Source of the DNA: Oscillospiraceae bacterium
GTDB lineage: Bacteria; Bacillota; Clostridia; Oscillospirales; Ruminococcaceae
Assembly (NCBI GenBank): GCA_031282245.1
Contig: JAITEB010000041.1
Location: 1 to 64,000 of the forward strand
Reading direction: 5' to 3'
Length of the DNA stretch: 64,000 bases
The notes below the pieces were generated by a model that had not been told where the DNA came from, ran no database searches, and was given only the letters and a program-made list of their open reading frames with translations. Below are positions 45,371-55,012 of this stretch, piece after piece. Every line of letters starts with the position of its first letter. Position 1 is the first letter of the stretch. The translations under genes and the position numbers were made by a program.

Positions 45371-45382
45371 TTTTGCGGCCTG

Positions 45383-47503
45383 TTATTTCTTCCCGTCACG
45401 CTTTTTGCTGTTGTAAGCCGAAATCGCGTCTTTTCTGGAAAGGTTAATCCTGCCCTGGCCGTCAATCTCGGTCACTTTGACAAGCAGTTCGTCGCCGACG
45501 CTGACGACATCCTCGACTTTTTCAACGCGCTTTGTATCCAGCTTGGAGATATGAACAAGCCCCTCTTTGCCTGGAGCAATCTCAACAAAGCAGCCGAAGG
45601 CCATCAGGCGCGTGACTTTGCCCTTGTAGATCGCGCCAACCTCGGGGTCGTTGACAATCGTGTTGATAATGTCAACCGCGCTGTTTGCGTCCTCAATGCT
45701 GGCGGACGAAACAAATACGCTGCCGTCATCCTCTATATCAATTTTGACCTTGCACTCTTCGCAGATTTTTTGTATGACCTTGCCGCCGCTGCCGATTACC
45801 TCGCGGATTTTATCAACGGGGATTTTCAGCGTGAGTGTCTTCGGCGCGTATTTAGAAAGCTCCTTGCGCGGCTCGGCAATGGCCCTGGCCATAATCTCGT
45901 CAAGAATATAAATCCGGGCTTTGCGGGTCTTCTCAAAAGCTTCTTTTATTATTTCAAGCGTCAGACCGTCGTTTTTAATATCGACCTGTATCGCGGTTAT
46001 GCCCTTGCGAGAACCGCCGACTTTAAAGTCCATGTCCCCGAAAAAGTCCTCAACGCCCTGAATGTCAAGCATTGTCATCCAGCGCTCGCCCTCGGTGATA
46101 AGCCCACAGGAAATGCCCGCTACCGGCGTTTTTATCGGCACGCCCGCATCCATCAGCGCAAGCGCGGAGGCGCAGATCGCGCCCTGGGAAGTCGAACCGT
46201 TGGAAGAAAGAACTTCCGAAACCAGCCTGAAAGCGTAGGGGAATTCCTCAACGCTGGGGATAACCGGGAGCAGCGCTCGCTCGGCAAGAGCGCCATGGCC
46301 GATTTCGCGCCGGCCGGGGCCGCGGTTGGGGCGGGTCTCTCCCACTGAGTAAGACGGGAAATTATACTGGTGCATATAGCGCTTTTCTTCTTCGTCGTCA
46401 ATGCCGTCCAGAAGCTGCGCTTCGCGGACAGGGCCAAGCGTCGCCACCGTGAGCACCTGCGTCTGGCCGCGCGTAAACAGTCCGGAACCGTGAACGCGCG
46501 GCAGAAGCGCCACTTCCGCGGCCAGCGGCCGGATTTCGTCAAGGCCGCGCCCGTCAACGCGTTTGCCGTCGTCCAGGAGCCAGCGGCGAACTATATATTT
46601 TTGCAGCTTGTACACAGCTTCATCAATCAGCGCTCCCTGTTCGGGATAATCCGGGTCGAACCTTGCGTGAATCTCATCTTTGATCGGATTCAGGCGCTCA
46701 TCCCTGATATTTTTGTCGTCTGTGTCAAGGGCAAAGCGCACTTTCTCTATAGCGAATTCTTTGACGCTTTCATAAAGATCCGCCGGGACTTCGCGGGATT
46801 CATAAACGAATTTCCCGCGGCCAATTTCAGCCTTGATTCTTTCTATAAATTTGATGATTTGTTTAATCTGCTCATGTCCCTGCGCGATAGCCTCAAGCAT
46901 TCTGTCTTCTTCGACTTCGTTCGCCCCGGCCTCAATCATGATGATTTTATCCGCCGTGGCCGCCAGCGTAACCTGCATCTCGCTCCTGGCGCGCTCGTCG
47001 GATTTGGGATTAAAAACGGGCTTGCCGTCCACTATCCCAAGAGAAACGCTGCCAATCGGACCGTTCCATGGAATATCAGAAATGGAAAGCGCCACAGAAG
47101 CGCCTATCATCCCGGCGATTTCGGCCGAATAGTCCGGGTCGACGCTGAGCACAGTCACAACGACAGAAACGTCGTTGCGCATTGCGGACGGGAAAAGCGG
47201 CCTGATCTGGCGGTCAATCGCCCTTGAAGAAAGGACGGCCTTCTCGCTGGGGCGGCCTTCCCGCTTGAGATAACTTCCGGGGATTTTTCCCACAGCATAT
47301 AATTTTTCTTCATAATCGACCGAAAGGGGGAAAAAGTCTATTCCCTCCCGGGGTTTGGCCGAAGCGGTCGCGTTGCAGAGAACAACCGTTTCGCCATAGC
47401 GCACAAGGCAGGAACCGCCCGCAAGCTCGCAGAGCTTGCCTGTTTCAACAGTAAGCTTGTCGCCGCAGTAGTTTGTTTCCCATATCCTGTAATTTTTAAA
47501 CAT
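45383..47503 (-). CDS. pnp: Polyribonucleotide nucleotidyltransferase (PNPase)
   Basis: The enzyme has 706 residues from ATG 47503 (MFKNYRIWETNYCGDKL); the upstream frame to 47626 is not conserved-looking. Two RNase PH domains are present: FPLSVDYEEKLYAVGKIPGS and FNFPSYSVGETRPNRGPGRR, with catalytic-site MDFKVGGSRKGITAIQVDIK. They are followed by KH (VIGSGGKVIQKICEE) and S1 (YKGKVTRLMAFGCFVEI) domains. It degrades RNA phosphorolytically from the 3' end. rpsO lies upstream on the same strand, the universal rpsO-pnp order. Ribosome-binding site is weak. Confidence 0.98.
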   Translation of the reverse strand: MFKNYRIWETNYCGDKLTVETGKLCELAGGSCLVRYGETVVLCNATASAKPREGIDFFPLSVDYEEKLYAVGKIPGSYLKREGRPSEKAVLSSRAIDRQIRPLFPSAMRNDVSVVVTVLSVDPDYSAEIAGMIGASVALSISDIPWNGPIGSVSLGIVDGKPVFNPKSDERARSEMQVTLAATADKIIMIEAGANEVEEDRMLEAIAQGHEQIKQIIKFIERIKAEIGRGKFVYESREVPADLYESVKEFAIEKVRFALDTDDKNIRDERLNPIKDEIHARFDPDYPEQGALIDEAVYKLQKYIVRRWLLDDGKRVDGRGLDEIRPLAAEVALLPRVHGSGLFTRGQTQVLTVATLGPVREAQLLDGIDDEEEKRYMHQYNFPSYSVGETRPNRGPGRREIGHGALAERALLPVIPSVEEFPYAFRLVSEVLSSNGSTSQGAICASALALMDAGVPIKTPVAGISCGLITEGERWMTMLDIQGVEDFFGDMDFKVGGSRKGITAIQVDIKNDGLTLEIIKEAFEKTRKARIYILDEIMARAIAEPRKELSKYAPKTLTLKIPVDKIREVIGSGGKVIQKICEECKVKIDIEDDGSVFVSSASIEDANSAVDIINTIVNDPEVGAIYKGKVTRLMAFGCFVEIAPGKEGLVHISKLDTKRVEKVEDVVSVGDELLVKVTEIDGQGRINLSRKDAISAYNSKKRDGKK

Positions 47504-47720
47504 TAATTTATAACCCGCTTTCTTAAAAATAATATATTCACAACGGCGGCGCGCATGTTGCTTTAGCAGTAAATCCGGCAGTCCCCATAAACCGCGGATT
47601 GCTCGATTTGCCGCTAAACAGCACACCGCCAGCCGTTATCGTCAAATTTTTCTTAGACACAATCCCCAAAAAGCGGCAGACGGAATAAAAAACCGCCTGC
47701 CACCTTGAACGGCCTGTCTA

Positions 47721-47987
47721 TTACTTTCTGATTCCGTGCCTGGAGATAATTGTGCGGTATCTTTCAACGTCTTTATTTTTCACATAATTGAGAAGATTGC
47801 GCCTTTTGCCGACCATTTTGAGAAGACCGCGCCGTGAATGGTGATCTTTCTTGTGGATTTTGAGATGTTCGGTCAAATCGTTGATTCTCTTTGTAAGAAT
47901 AGCGATCTGAACCTCCGGGGAACCGGTGTCGGTCTCATGGGTTCTGTTCTCGGCTATTACAGTTTGTTTTTCCTCTTTCAGAAGCAT
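47721..47987 (-). CDS. rpsO: 30S ribosomal protein S15
   Basis: The protein has 88 residues from ATG 47987 ([20 protein letters not shown]). S15 signature: [35 protein letters not shown] and [19 protein letters not shown]. It binds 16S rRNA helices 20-22 early in small-subunit assembly. AGAGGTG is 10 nt upstream. The longer upstream frame (to 48119) is not S15-like. The 217-bp gap to pnp may contain processing sites; I see no clear terminator. Confidence 0.97.
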   Translation of the reverse strand: MLLKEEKQTVIAENRTHETDTGSPEVQIAILTKRINDLTEHLKIHKKDHHSRRGLLKMVGKRRNLLNYVKNKDVERYRTIISRHGIRK

Positions 47988-48199
47988 AAAAGCTTTAGCA
48001 CCTCTTTTAAATAAAATAATATTTGTTTTTGCCGCCCGGATAATCATAGTAAAAGGTAATCGGCGCTCTCCCACAGCAAAAACGGGCATTCGCCTTAAAC
48101 CATGAAAACCAGTGTTCAAAAATCCTAGATATTATAACACGCTGGACAGCAAATGTAAAGCAAATTTTAGATTTTCGCGCCCATCTCTCACTAACAGCT

Positions 48200-48922
48200 T
48201 CACGCCGAAACCGTCTCTCCGTATCTTGTCCATTTTTTATAGACAAAACCTTCCGGCCTGTCCTCCACCGCAAGAAGATAAATCCCCTCGGTTTTGCTCT
48301 TGTCAAGTTTCACAAAATCGCAGACTTTATATAACTCAAGCGTAAAAAGCTTCTCACCGTTTTTGACTTCTATTTTTTTTATAACAGGAAGAACAGCCTC
48401 CCGCATGTCGAAAACCTCCAGCCGGTAGCCGCCGGAACCCGCGTCAAAACACCTGGCCGTGCGCAGATATTCCGCATCCACGTCAAAATAGGACCGCACC
48501 AGCGCTTCGACCTCAGCCATGGGAAAAATCACGCTGCCGTCATCCTCCTGGGCAAAATCGTCCGGGATGATTTTCTGCGAACAGCTGTCGCCATAAACAG
48601 CTTCGTAATCTACTTCTGTGAAATATGTCCCGAAAGAAACCTGCAAGTAAAATTCAAAAAGACTGTCCGGGTCGATACTGTGCGGGTCGTCCCAGCTTTC
48701 TTCGTTCAGGAGCACGCCCAATGGAGCCATATATTTCAAGCGCTCCGCCATATAAAAACTCTCGCTATCTGTCAAACCGCTTTCCGGACGCTCAGAAACG
48801 AGCGCGCCGGGAGCGCTGAAATCCGAAGCCGGCGCTTCGCCGCCGCAGCCGGAAAGCGCCAGAACAAGAGCCGCCAGAGCTAAACAAAGCGGATATTTAA
48901 TTTTTGTATATATAAAAGCCAA
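48200..48922 (-). CDS. Unknown lipoprotein
   Basis: The product has about 240 residues. It has a lipoprotein signal: KIKYPLCLALAALVLALSGC with the lipobox LSGC, then an acidic exported domain. No family is recognised. The only standard start upstream of the signal peptide is TTG 48922, which lies directly on the Shine-Dalgarno (AAGGGG) and so is doubtful. In-frame ATA at about 48913 would have proper spacing, so the true start is uncertain by a few codons. A terminator is not evident. Envelope localisation is inferred from the lipobox. Confidence 0.75.
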   Translation of the reverse strand: MAFIYTKIKYPLCLALAALVLALSGCGGEAPASDFSAPGALVSERPESGLTDSESFYMAERLKYMAPLGVLLNEESWDDPHSIDPDSLFEFYLQVSFGTYFTEVDYEAVYGDSCSQKIIPDDFAQEDDGSVIFPMAEVEALVRSYFDVDAEYLRTARCFDAGSGGYRLEVFDMREAVLPVIKKIEVKNGEKLFTLELYKVCDFVKLDKSKTEGIYLLAVEDRPEGFVYKKWTRYGETVSA

Positions 48923-49061
48923 CCCCTTAGCAAAATCAAAAAGGGCATTAAAGCGAAATACGCTTTGTTATAACAATAACAGAAAAATTACAGCTTTATT
49001 ATAGCATTAATATATAAGCTTATACAAGCCTTTTTTGCCAGCTTTTACAATCTGTCCACAC

Positions 49062-49097
49062 AAAAAAGCAGAACCCCCCGTGCAGAGAGGTTCCGCT
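49062..49097 (-). terminator. Terminator of secG
   Basis: On the minus strand AGCGGAACC pairs with GGTTCTGCT, followed by TTTTTTG; about 25 bp after the secG stop. Confidence 0.8.
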
Positions 49098-49121
49098 CAA
49101 AAAGCAATGGCAAAAAGCGAA

Positions 49122-49370
49122 TTATTTCAAGATAATCGCAATGACGTTGGCCGCAATGGTAACAATCACAAAAGCGACGCCCAGAATTTTTGTCCATCTG
49201 CTCAAGGCCATATCTGTGGTCTGGCCGCGGCGGCCTTCAAAGCCGCTTCCCGCGTTTCCAAAACTTCCGTCAAGACCGCGGCCGCGGTTCTTTTGAAGCA
49301 TTATGACTGCTATGAGCAAAACACTGACGACAAGCAGGACTATAGCGCTTACTATTTCAATAACTTGCAC
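49122..49370 (-). CDS. secG: SecG preprotein translocase subunit
   Basis: The subunit has 82 residues from a GTG start with GGAGG 7 nt upstream. Two transmembrane helices (IVSAIVLLVVSVLLIAVIML and ILGVAFVIVTIAANVIAIIL) flank the conserved loop LQKNRGRGLDGSFGNAGS. SecG assists SecYE in protein export. It stands after the his operon on the same strand but is separated by about 100 bp and has its own terminator. secY and secE are elsewhere. Confidence 0.95.
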   Translation of the reverse strand: MQVIEIVSAIVLLVVSVLLIAVIMLQKNRGRGLDGSFGNAGSGFEGRRGQTTDMALSRWTKILGVAFVIVTIAANVIAIILK

Positions 49371-49474
49371 AAAAAGACCTCCAGAAACAAAATTTCATAC
49401 CCTGTTATCGTATCACAAATAGTTTTATTTTGCAAGCGGGGAATCAAACTGTAATATTTTGCCTGTCAGCTTTT

Positions 49475-50077
49475 TTAAAACGCCCGCAGCAAATCAAGCC
49501 CAACCTGCCCGCTCTTCTCGGGATGAAACTGCGTCCCGAAAATATTCCCGCTCTGCACAACGGCGGAGACTTTCACGCCATAGTCGGCGTAAGCCGCAAG
49601 ATTCTCGTCGTTTTCGGCGGCATAAAACGAGTGCACAAAATAGACAAACGCGCCCTCGGGCGTGTTTTTGAGAAGAGAGCTTTCCCGCACGAACCTGAGG
49701 CTGTTCCAGCCCATATGCGGCGCCTTCAGATCAGCGCCGCCCATATTGCCAGACAGCGGTATGACCTTGCCGCGCAAAAGCCCTAAACCCTCGTGCTCGC
49801 CGTATTCATAGCCTTTTTCAAACAGAATCTGCATACCAAGGCAAATGCCCAAAAAAGGCTTGCCCTTCCCGGCTTCTTTTTTCAGGAAAACGTCAAGGCC
49901 GTTTTCGCGGAGCTTTTGCATGGCGTCCCCAAAAGCCCCAACCCCCGGCAGGATAATCTTGTCAGCCGCGCTTATTTTTGCGCGGTCGTTTGTGACGACG
50001 CTCTCCCGACCTATATAGTCCAGAGAGGACTTGAGCGAAAACAGATTCCCCAGACCGTAATCTATAATAGCAATCAC
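49475..50077 (-). CDS. hisH: Imidazole glycerol phosphate synthase, glutaminase subunit
   Basis: The subunit has 200 residues from GTG 50077, overlapping the hisB stop (GTGA). Class-I glutamine amidotransferase triad: Cys in PFLGICLGMQILFE, and His and Glu in FGTQFHPEKSG. N-terminus IAIIDYGLGNLFSLKSSLDY is typical. It supplies ammonia to HisF; however, hisF, hisA and hisI do not follow here, so they must be elsewhere. It is the last gene of the cluster. Confidence 0.97.
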   Translation of the reverse strand: MIAIIDYGLGNLFSLKSSLDYIGRESVVTNDRAKISAADKIILPGVGAFGDAMQKLRENGLDVFLKKEAGKGKPFLGICLGMQILFEKGYEYGEHEGLGLLRGKVIPLSGNMGGADLKAPHMGWNSLRFVRESSLLKNTPEGAFVYFVHSFYAAENDENLAAYADYGVKVSAVVQSGNIFGTQFHPEKSGQVGLDLLRAF

Positions 50078-50664
50078 AGCAGCAGCCCCTTTGTGGAAGG
50101 AATTTCATCAGCGTGTTTTCCGTCAATTGAGACCGCCCGCGCGAGCGCCCTTGCCAGCGCTTTAAAAATAGCCTCTATAATATGATGTGAATTTTCGCCG
50201 GCGATTTTTTTTATATGCACAGCCGCCCTGATATTTCCGGAAAAAGCCAGCAGAAATTCTTTTACAAGCTCCGTGTCAAAATCTCCGACCTTCTGCGCGG
50301 GGATCTCCGCGTCAAAGCCAAGATACGCCCTGCCGCTTAAATCAACAGCCGCAAGCATCAGGGCTTCGTCCATCGGCAGGATGCAACTGCCATAGCGCGT
50401 TATGCCCCGCATGCCGCCCAAAGCTTCCGCAAACGCTTTGCCAAGACAAATTCCCACATCCTCGACAGAATGGTGAAAATCAACATCTGTGTCGCCCTTG
50501 CAGGAAAGTTCAAGATCAAAGCGCCCGTGACGCGCGAAAAGTTCCAGCATATGGTTCAAAAAGCCAATGCCGGAATCAATATTATATTTGCCGCCGCCAT
50601 CCAGATCCAGGCGCAGAGATATTTGCGTCTCCGTAGTATTTCTTGTTATTTCAGCGGTTCTCAC
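50074..50664 (-). CDS. hisB: Imidazoleglycerol-phosphate dehydratase
   Basis: The enzyme has 196 residues from GTG 50664 (GGAGG upstream). It is monofunctional, without the phosphatase domain of enterobacterial HisB. Metal-binding motifs DVDFHHSVEDVGICLG and NSHHIIEAIFKALARAL are present, with SGIGFLNHMLELFARHG. It dehydrates imidazoleglycerol phosphate (step 6 of histidine synthesis). It follows hisC by 54 bp and overlaps hisH. Confidence 0.97.
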   Translation of the reverse strand: MRTAEITRNTTETQISLRLDLDGGGKYNIDSGIGFLNHMLELFARHGRFDLELSCKGDTDVDFHHSVEDVGICLGKAFAEALGGMRGITRYGSCILPMDEALMLAAVDLSGRAYLGFDAEIPAQKVGDFDTELVKEFLLAFSGNIRAAVHIKKIAGENSHHIIEAIFKALARALARAVSIDGKHADEIPSTKGLLL

Positions 50665-50718
50665 TTTGTACGATACCTCCCCGGCAATTTTTTTACTGAC
50701 TTCCGCCTTTTATTTGTT

Positions 50719-51774
50719 TCACGCTCTCAGCTCGTCCAGCGCGCTTAAAAGCGCGGCGATTTCGCCCTCGCTTCCCACAGTTATCCTCAAATAGTCCCTT
50801 ATGCGCGGCAGGTCGAAGCGCCGCACAAGAACCCTTTTTTCTTTCAGTTTTAAATACAGCTCCCCGCCGCCTGTTTTACAGGACTTTGCGAAAACAAAAT
50901 TGCTCTGCGAATCGGTCAGCGAAAAGCCGCGCTCCCGGAGAGCCGATTTCAAGCCCTCCCGCAGGGAAATAATTTTCGCCGTGGTTTTCTCAAAATACTT
51001 CCTGTCTTCCAAAGCCTCTGCCGCCGCAATCAGCGACAGCCGGTTTATATTATACGGGTGAAACGAAAACTTTACCCTGTTCAAGTCCTCTATCAGAGCC
51101 GGACTCCCGACTGCCAGCCCGACCCTCATCCCGGCCAGCGCCCGCGATTTGGAAAGCGTCTGCACCACCAGCAGATTATCATACTTTTCTGTCAGCGGCA
51201 CACAGCTTTGCCCCCAGAAATCGCCGTAGGCTTCGTCAATAATGACAAGCCTGTCCTGCCTTGCGGCGGCAAGCTTTTCTATATCCTCCACAGGGACGGC
51301 AAGCCCCGTCGGAGCGTTTGGGTTCGCTATGACAATATTCCCGTGAACTTTCATATAATCATCAACAGAAAGCGATAAATCTTCCCGAAGCGGCATTTCC
51401 TGATAATCAGCGTCAAAAAGCCGCGCATAAACTGGGTAAAACCCATAGCTTATATCCGGCGCGAAAAGCCTCCGTCTCTCCAAAAAGGCCATGAAAGCAA
51501 AAGCCAGAACCTCGTCGGAACCGTTTCCCGCATAGACCATCGAAGGCGCAACGCCGTAAAAATCCGCCGCGGCCTTGATTAGAACCGACACTTCCGGGTC
51601 GGGGTAAAGCCGCATGTCTCTCAGAACTTCCCGGTTAATAGCCTCAATCGCCTTTGGCGAAGGCGGGAAGGGCAGCTCGTTTGTGTTCAGCTTTATATAT
51701 TGTCCGCCCCGCGGCTGTTCCCCGGGGATATATGGCGACATCCGGCTGATTCTGCCGCTTAGAAAGCGGCTCAT
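50719..51774 (-). CDS. hisC: Histidinol-phosphate aminotransferase
   Basis: The enzyme has 351 residues. Class-II fold-I aminotransferase motifs: YAGNGSDEVLAFAFMAFLE, NPNAPTGLAVP, LVIIDEAYGDFWG and the PLP-lysine in VVQTLSKSRALAGMRVGLAV. It starts at ATG 51774, overlapping the hisD stop by 4 bp. It transfers the amino group from glutamate to imidazole acetol phosphate. Confidence 0.96.
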   Translation of the reverse strand: MSRFLSGRISRMSPYIPGEQPRGGQYIKLNTNELPFPPSPKAIEAINREVLRDMRLYPDPEVSVLIKAAADFYGVAPSMVYAGNGSDEVLAFAFMAFLERRRLFAPDISYGFYPVYARLFDADYQEMPLREDLSLSVDDYMKVHGNIVIANPNAPTGLAVPVEDIEKLAAARQDRLVIIDEAYGDFWGQSCVPLTEKYDNLLVVQTLSKSRALAGMRVGLAVGSPALIEDLNRVKFSFHPYNINRLSLIAAAEALEDRKYFEKTTAKIISLREGLKSALRERGFSLTDSQSNFVFAKSCKTGGGELYLKLKEKRVLVRRFDLPRIRDYLRITVGSEGEIAALLSALDELRA

Positions 51775-53042
51775 ATTTCTTCACCCTCAAAACGTATTGT
51801 GACGGATTTCGCGTGACCGTCCAGCCCTTCTCGGGCGGCAAACCCGGCTATGCGGTCCTTCACTGCGCCAAGGGCCTCTTTTGTATAATAAGTAAAAGAC
51901 GACTTTTTTACAAAGTCATCCACAGAAAGCGGCGAAGCGAAGCGCGCCGTGCCGCTTGTGGGAAGCGTGTGATTGGGACCCGCGAAGTAGTCGCCCAGGG
52001 CTTCCGGCGCGTATCTCCCCAGGAAAACAGAACCCGCGTTTTTCACCAGCGAAAACAGATCAAACGGGTTCTCAACGCAAAGCTCCAGATGCTCCGGCGC
52101 GACGATATTGCTGATATGCACAGCCTGAGCCAAATCCTCCGCAATAATAATAAAGCCGTAATCACGCACAGAAGCCCCCGCGATCTCTTTTCTGGGGAGA
52201 AGCTCAAGCTGGCGCAAAACTTCTGTCCGCACGCTTTCGGCAAGCGCGGAATCCGGCGTGACAAAAACAGCCGAAGCAAGCCGGTCGTGCTCGGCCTGTG
52301 AAAGCAGATCCGCCGCGACATAAACAGGGTTGGCCAGGCTGTCTCCAATAACCAGGATTTCGCTTGGCCCGGCGATCGTATCGATGCCTGCGACGCCCTG
52401 CACAAGCTGCTTTGCCGTCGCGACATATATATTGCCGGGGCCGACGATTTTGTCAACGGCGGGAATAGTTTCGGTTCCATACGCAAGCGCGGCGACGGCC
52501 TGCGCCCCGCCCGCGGCAAAAACCCGGTCCGCCCCGGCGATTTTGGCCGCCGCAAGGATTTCCGGCCTCGGGTTCGGCGGAGTAGCCATCACAATTTCGC
52601 CGACGCCCGCAATTTTGGCGGGGACAATATCCATCAGCACCGTCGAGCAATAGCTGGCGGTGCCTCCGGGGACGTAAACCCCCGCCCGCTCAAGCGGGCG
52701 CACAGTCTGTCCCAGAATCGCGCCGGCGCCGCTTTCAAAAATAAAGCCGCTGCGCGCCTGGCGGCGATGGAAAGCTTCGATGCGCTCCTTCGCCATCTCC
52801 AAAGTTTCTATAAAATATTTATCGACAGAATCATAGGCGGCGTTGATTTCCTCCCGCGAAAACTCAAGGCTTGCGGGCTTTATTTTGTCGAATTTCAGGC
52901 TGTACTCAAACAGGGCTTTGTCGCCGTTCTGACGGACGTTTTCTATAATTTCGCGCACTGCCGAAACAACGTCGGAGCTTTCTCCGCGGCCCGCAAAAAG
53001 CGCTTTTATCTGTGCGTCGCTTTCGTATTTTATAATTTTCAT
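51771..53042 (-). CDS. hisD: Histidinol dehydrogenase
   Basis: The enzyme has 423 residues with complete family motifs: RRQARSGFIFE, PGGTASYCSTVLMDIVPAKI, VDKIVGPGNIYVATAKQLVQ, GVAGIDTIAGPSEILVI, the zinc/catalytic His in SQAEHDRLASAVFVT and GPNHTLPTSGTARF. It oxidises histidinol to histidine in two NAD-dependent steps. AAGGAAAA lies before the ATG. Between hisG (43 bp upstream) and hisC (overlap). Confidence 0.97.
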   Translation of the reverse strand: MKIIKYESDAQIKALFAGRGESSDVVSAVREIIENVRQNGDKALFEYSLKFDKIKPASLEFSREEINAAYDSVDKYFIETLEMAKERIEAFHRRQARSGFIFESGAGAILGQTVRPLERAGVYVPGGTASYCSTVLMDIVPAKIAGVGEIVMATPPNPRPEILAAAKIAGADRVFAAGGAQAVAALAYGTETIPAVDKIVGPGNIYVATAKQLVQGVAGIDTIAGPSEILVIGDSLANPVYVAADLLSQAEHDRLASAVFVTPDSALAESVRTEVLRQLELLPRKEIAGASVRDYGFIIIAEDLAQAVHISNIVAPEHLELCVENPFDLFSLVKNAGSVFLGRYAPEALGDYFAGPNHTLPTSGTARFASPLSVDDFVKKSSFTYYTKEALGAVKDRIAGFAAREGLDGHAKSVTIRFEGEEI

Positions 53043-53085
53043 ATAAATATTTTCCTTCCAGATTTAGATACGCGCAAATCTATCC

Positions 53086-53727
53086 CTAACAATTGCCATC
53101 ACCCCGCGCTAATCCGACTTTCGCCAGTTTTTCCGCGATATTGCGTATAAGCCCGCCTTTGAACTGATAGCTGGATTTGTTCGCAACAAGGCGCGCGCTT
53201 ATATCCGTCACAGTTTCAATAACTTTAAGCCCGTTTTCTTTGAGCGTGTCCCCGCTCTCCACTATATCGACAATCACATCGGAAAGATTGACTTTCGGGG
53301 CAAGCTCAATAGAACCGTTGAGCTTGATAATGCGAATCTTGCGACTTTTGGAGGCGTAGAACCCGTTCGCTGTATTTGGGAATTTTGTGGCGACCCGCAG
53401 TATGGAGCCGCTCTTTTCGATGTAGTCCTCGGGCGCGGCGACAACCATACGGCATTTGCCAAAGCCCATGTCCGCCAGCTCGTAAACGTCGGACGCATTC
53501 TCAATCAAAACGTCCTTCCCGGCGACGCCTATATCAGCCGCGCCGTTCTCAACATATATTGGCACATCCGACGGCTTGACAAGAAAAAATCTTACTTCTT
53601 TTTCCTCATTGACAAAAATAAGCTTTCTGTTGTTTTCTTTGATTTCCGGGCAGGCATAACCGATTTTTTCAAAAGCTTCATAGGCCATAAGACCAAGGCG
53701 GCCTTTTGGCAGAGCAATATTAAGCAT
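53086..53727 (-). CDS. hisG: ATP phosphoribosyltransferase catalytic subunit (short form)
   Basis: This subunit has 213 residues, the short HisG form lacking the C-terminal regulatory domain. Motifs: NIALPKGRLGLMAYEAFEKI, VPIYVENGAADIGVAGKDVL and the PRPP loop VDIVESGDTLKENGLKVIE. Short HisG needs HisZ, which lies 4 bp upstream. It starts histidine synthesis from ATP and PRPP; feedback by histidine works through HisZ. Confidence 0.97.
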   Translation of the reverse strand: MLNIALPKGRLGLMAYEAFEKIGYACPEIKENNRKLIFVNEEKEVRFFLVKPSDVPIYVENGAADIGVAGKDVLIENASDVYELADMGFGKCRMVVAAPEDYIEKSGSILRVATKFPNTANGFYASKSRKIRIIKLNGSIELAPKVNLSDVIVDIVESGDTLKENGLKVIETVTDISARLVANKSSYQFKGGLIRNIAEKLAKVGLARGDGNC

Positions 53728-53731
53728 AGCG

Positions 53732-54868
53732 CTAAACCTCCCTTATAAGATGCCCGCTGCTGAACCGGTAGGTTTCCCGGAAACGGAAGGGGAGACTCGC
53801 CGAACTTCCGACGTCCTCCACCCGCACCCTCCGCCCCTGTGCGGCGTATTCCCTCACAAGGGACAGCAGCCGGCTCATATTATCTCCCTGTCTGTATAAA
53901 ATCAAAATATCATAGTCGTACTGGCGCTGATTTCCGCAATAGTGAGAAAGCTCGTCAAGAGAGACGGCAAAGCCTGTCCCGCGGCGCTGTTTGCCCAGTT
54001 TGGCCATCATGCTGTCATATCGCCCGCCCGAAAGCAGAACTTTCGGCAGATTCTCGACATAGCCCCGGAAAATAAGGCCATTGTAATAATCCAGATCGTT
54101 CGCGATTGAAAAATCCAGAATCATGCCAGGCAGGTATTTTGAGCAGCCCGCATAATTCAAAAGCCTGTGTATATTTTCAAGCTCGTCCAGCGCCTGTATG
54201 GCCTGCTCGCTGGAAGACAACTTCCGCGCCGCCTGAAGTGTGGAGACAAATTCCCCGCACAGCCCGAAAACTGAAAGAATGTTTTCTCTCAACTCCTGCG
54301 GAAGCTCGGCGGTCTCTAAAATTTTTGACAGGTCGTGCATATTTTTGCTCTTGAAGTTGTCCAGAATACGAGCGCGGAGCTCTTCTGTGATTTCCGGAGC
54401 GGAAAGCATACCGGAAACAAAACCCATATGCGACACACTCAGGACAAATTTTTCGTTGATAGCATTCAGGCTGTCCAAAGCCATGCTCAGCACTTCGGCA
54501 TTGCCGTAGTCGGCGCTGTCCCCGATATATTCAATGCCTATCTGGTCAATTTTTTTATAGACATGGCTTTCTTTGATATACCTGTAGACGCTTTCTATAT
54601 AATAGAGCTTTTCGGCATAGCCGGGATCCTCCGGCGGAAGACTTTTAATCAGCGAAAGCGTTACGTCCGGCCGCAGAGCCATAAGCTTGCCGTCAGTGTT
54701 CATAAAGCTGATAATATTGCCCTCGCCGAAAAAACTCCGGTTTTCTACAAGAAAATCATATTCTTCAAAATCGGCGGCGCCGGCCTTGCGATAGCCGAAA
54801 CTCTCGTAAAGCTCTCTCAGGCGCAGCGCGATGCGCTCGTCTTCGTTAATATATTTCAGTATTCCCAT
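53732..54868 (-). CDS. hisZ: ATP phosphoribosyltransferase regulatory subunit
   Basis: The subunit has 378 residues, homologous to the catalytic core of histidyl-tRNA synthetase but without the anticodon-binding domain. Class II motif 2-like region: FMNTDGKLMALRPDVTLSLI with LYYIESVYRY, then SGGRYDSMMAKLG and RRGTGFAVSLDELS. It forms a hetero-octamer with short HisG and confers histidine feedback. It is the first gene of the operon, preceded by a 235-nt leader. Confidence 0.95.
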   Translation of the reverse strand: MGILKYINEDERIALRLRELYESFGYRKAGAADFEEYDFLVENRSFFGEGNIISFMNTDGKLMALRPDVTLSLIKSLPPEDPGYAEKLYYIESVYRYIKESHVYKKIDQIGIEYIGDSADYGNAEVLSMALDSLNAINEKFVLSVSHMGFVSGMLSAPEITEELRARILDNFKSKNMHDLSKILETAELPQELRENILSVFGLCGEFVSTLQAARKLSSSEQAIQALDELENIHRLLNYAGCSKYLPGMILDFSIANDLDYYNGLIFRGYVENLPKVLLSGGRYDSMMAKLGKQRRGTGFAVSLDELSHYCGNQRQYDYDILILYRQGDNMSRLLSLVREYAAQGRRVRVEDVGSSASLPFRFRETYRFSSGHLIREV

Positions 54869-55012
54869 GATTAATTAAAAGCCTCTCTCTAATGATTTCT
54901 GTATATTGCGCGAATCACCGGCTTGAAACAACAGTATGCAGGGAATCTTGCTCGCTATGGTCTTGCGGCATAGAGCAAAAACGAATGAGGGCACAGGGGT
55001 GTTATTTTTGGA

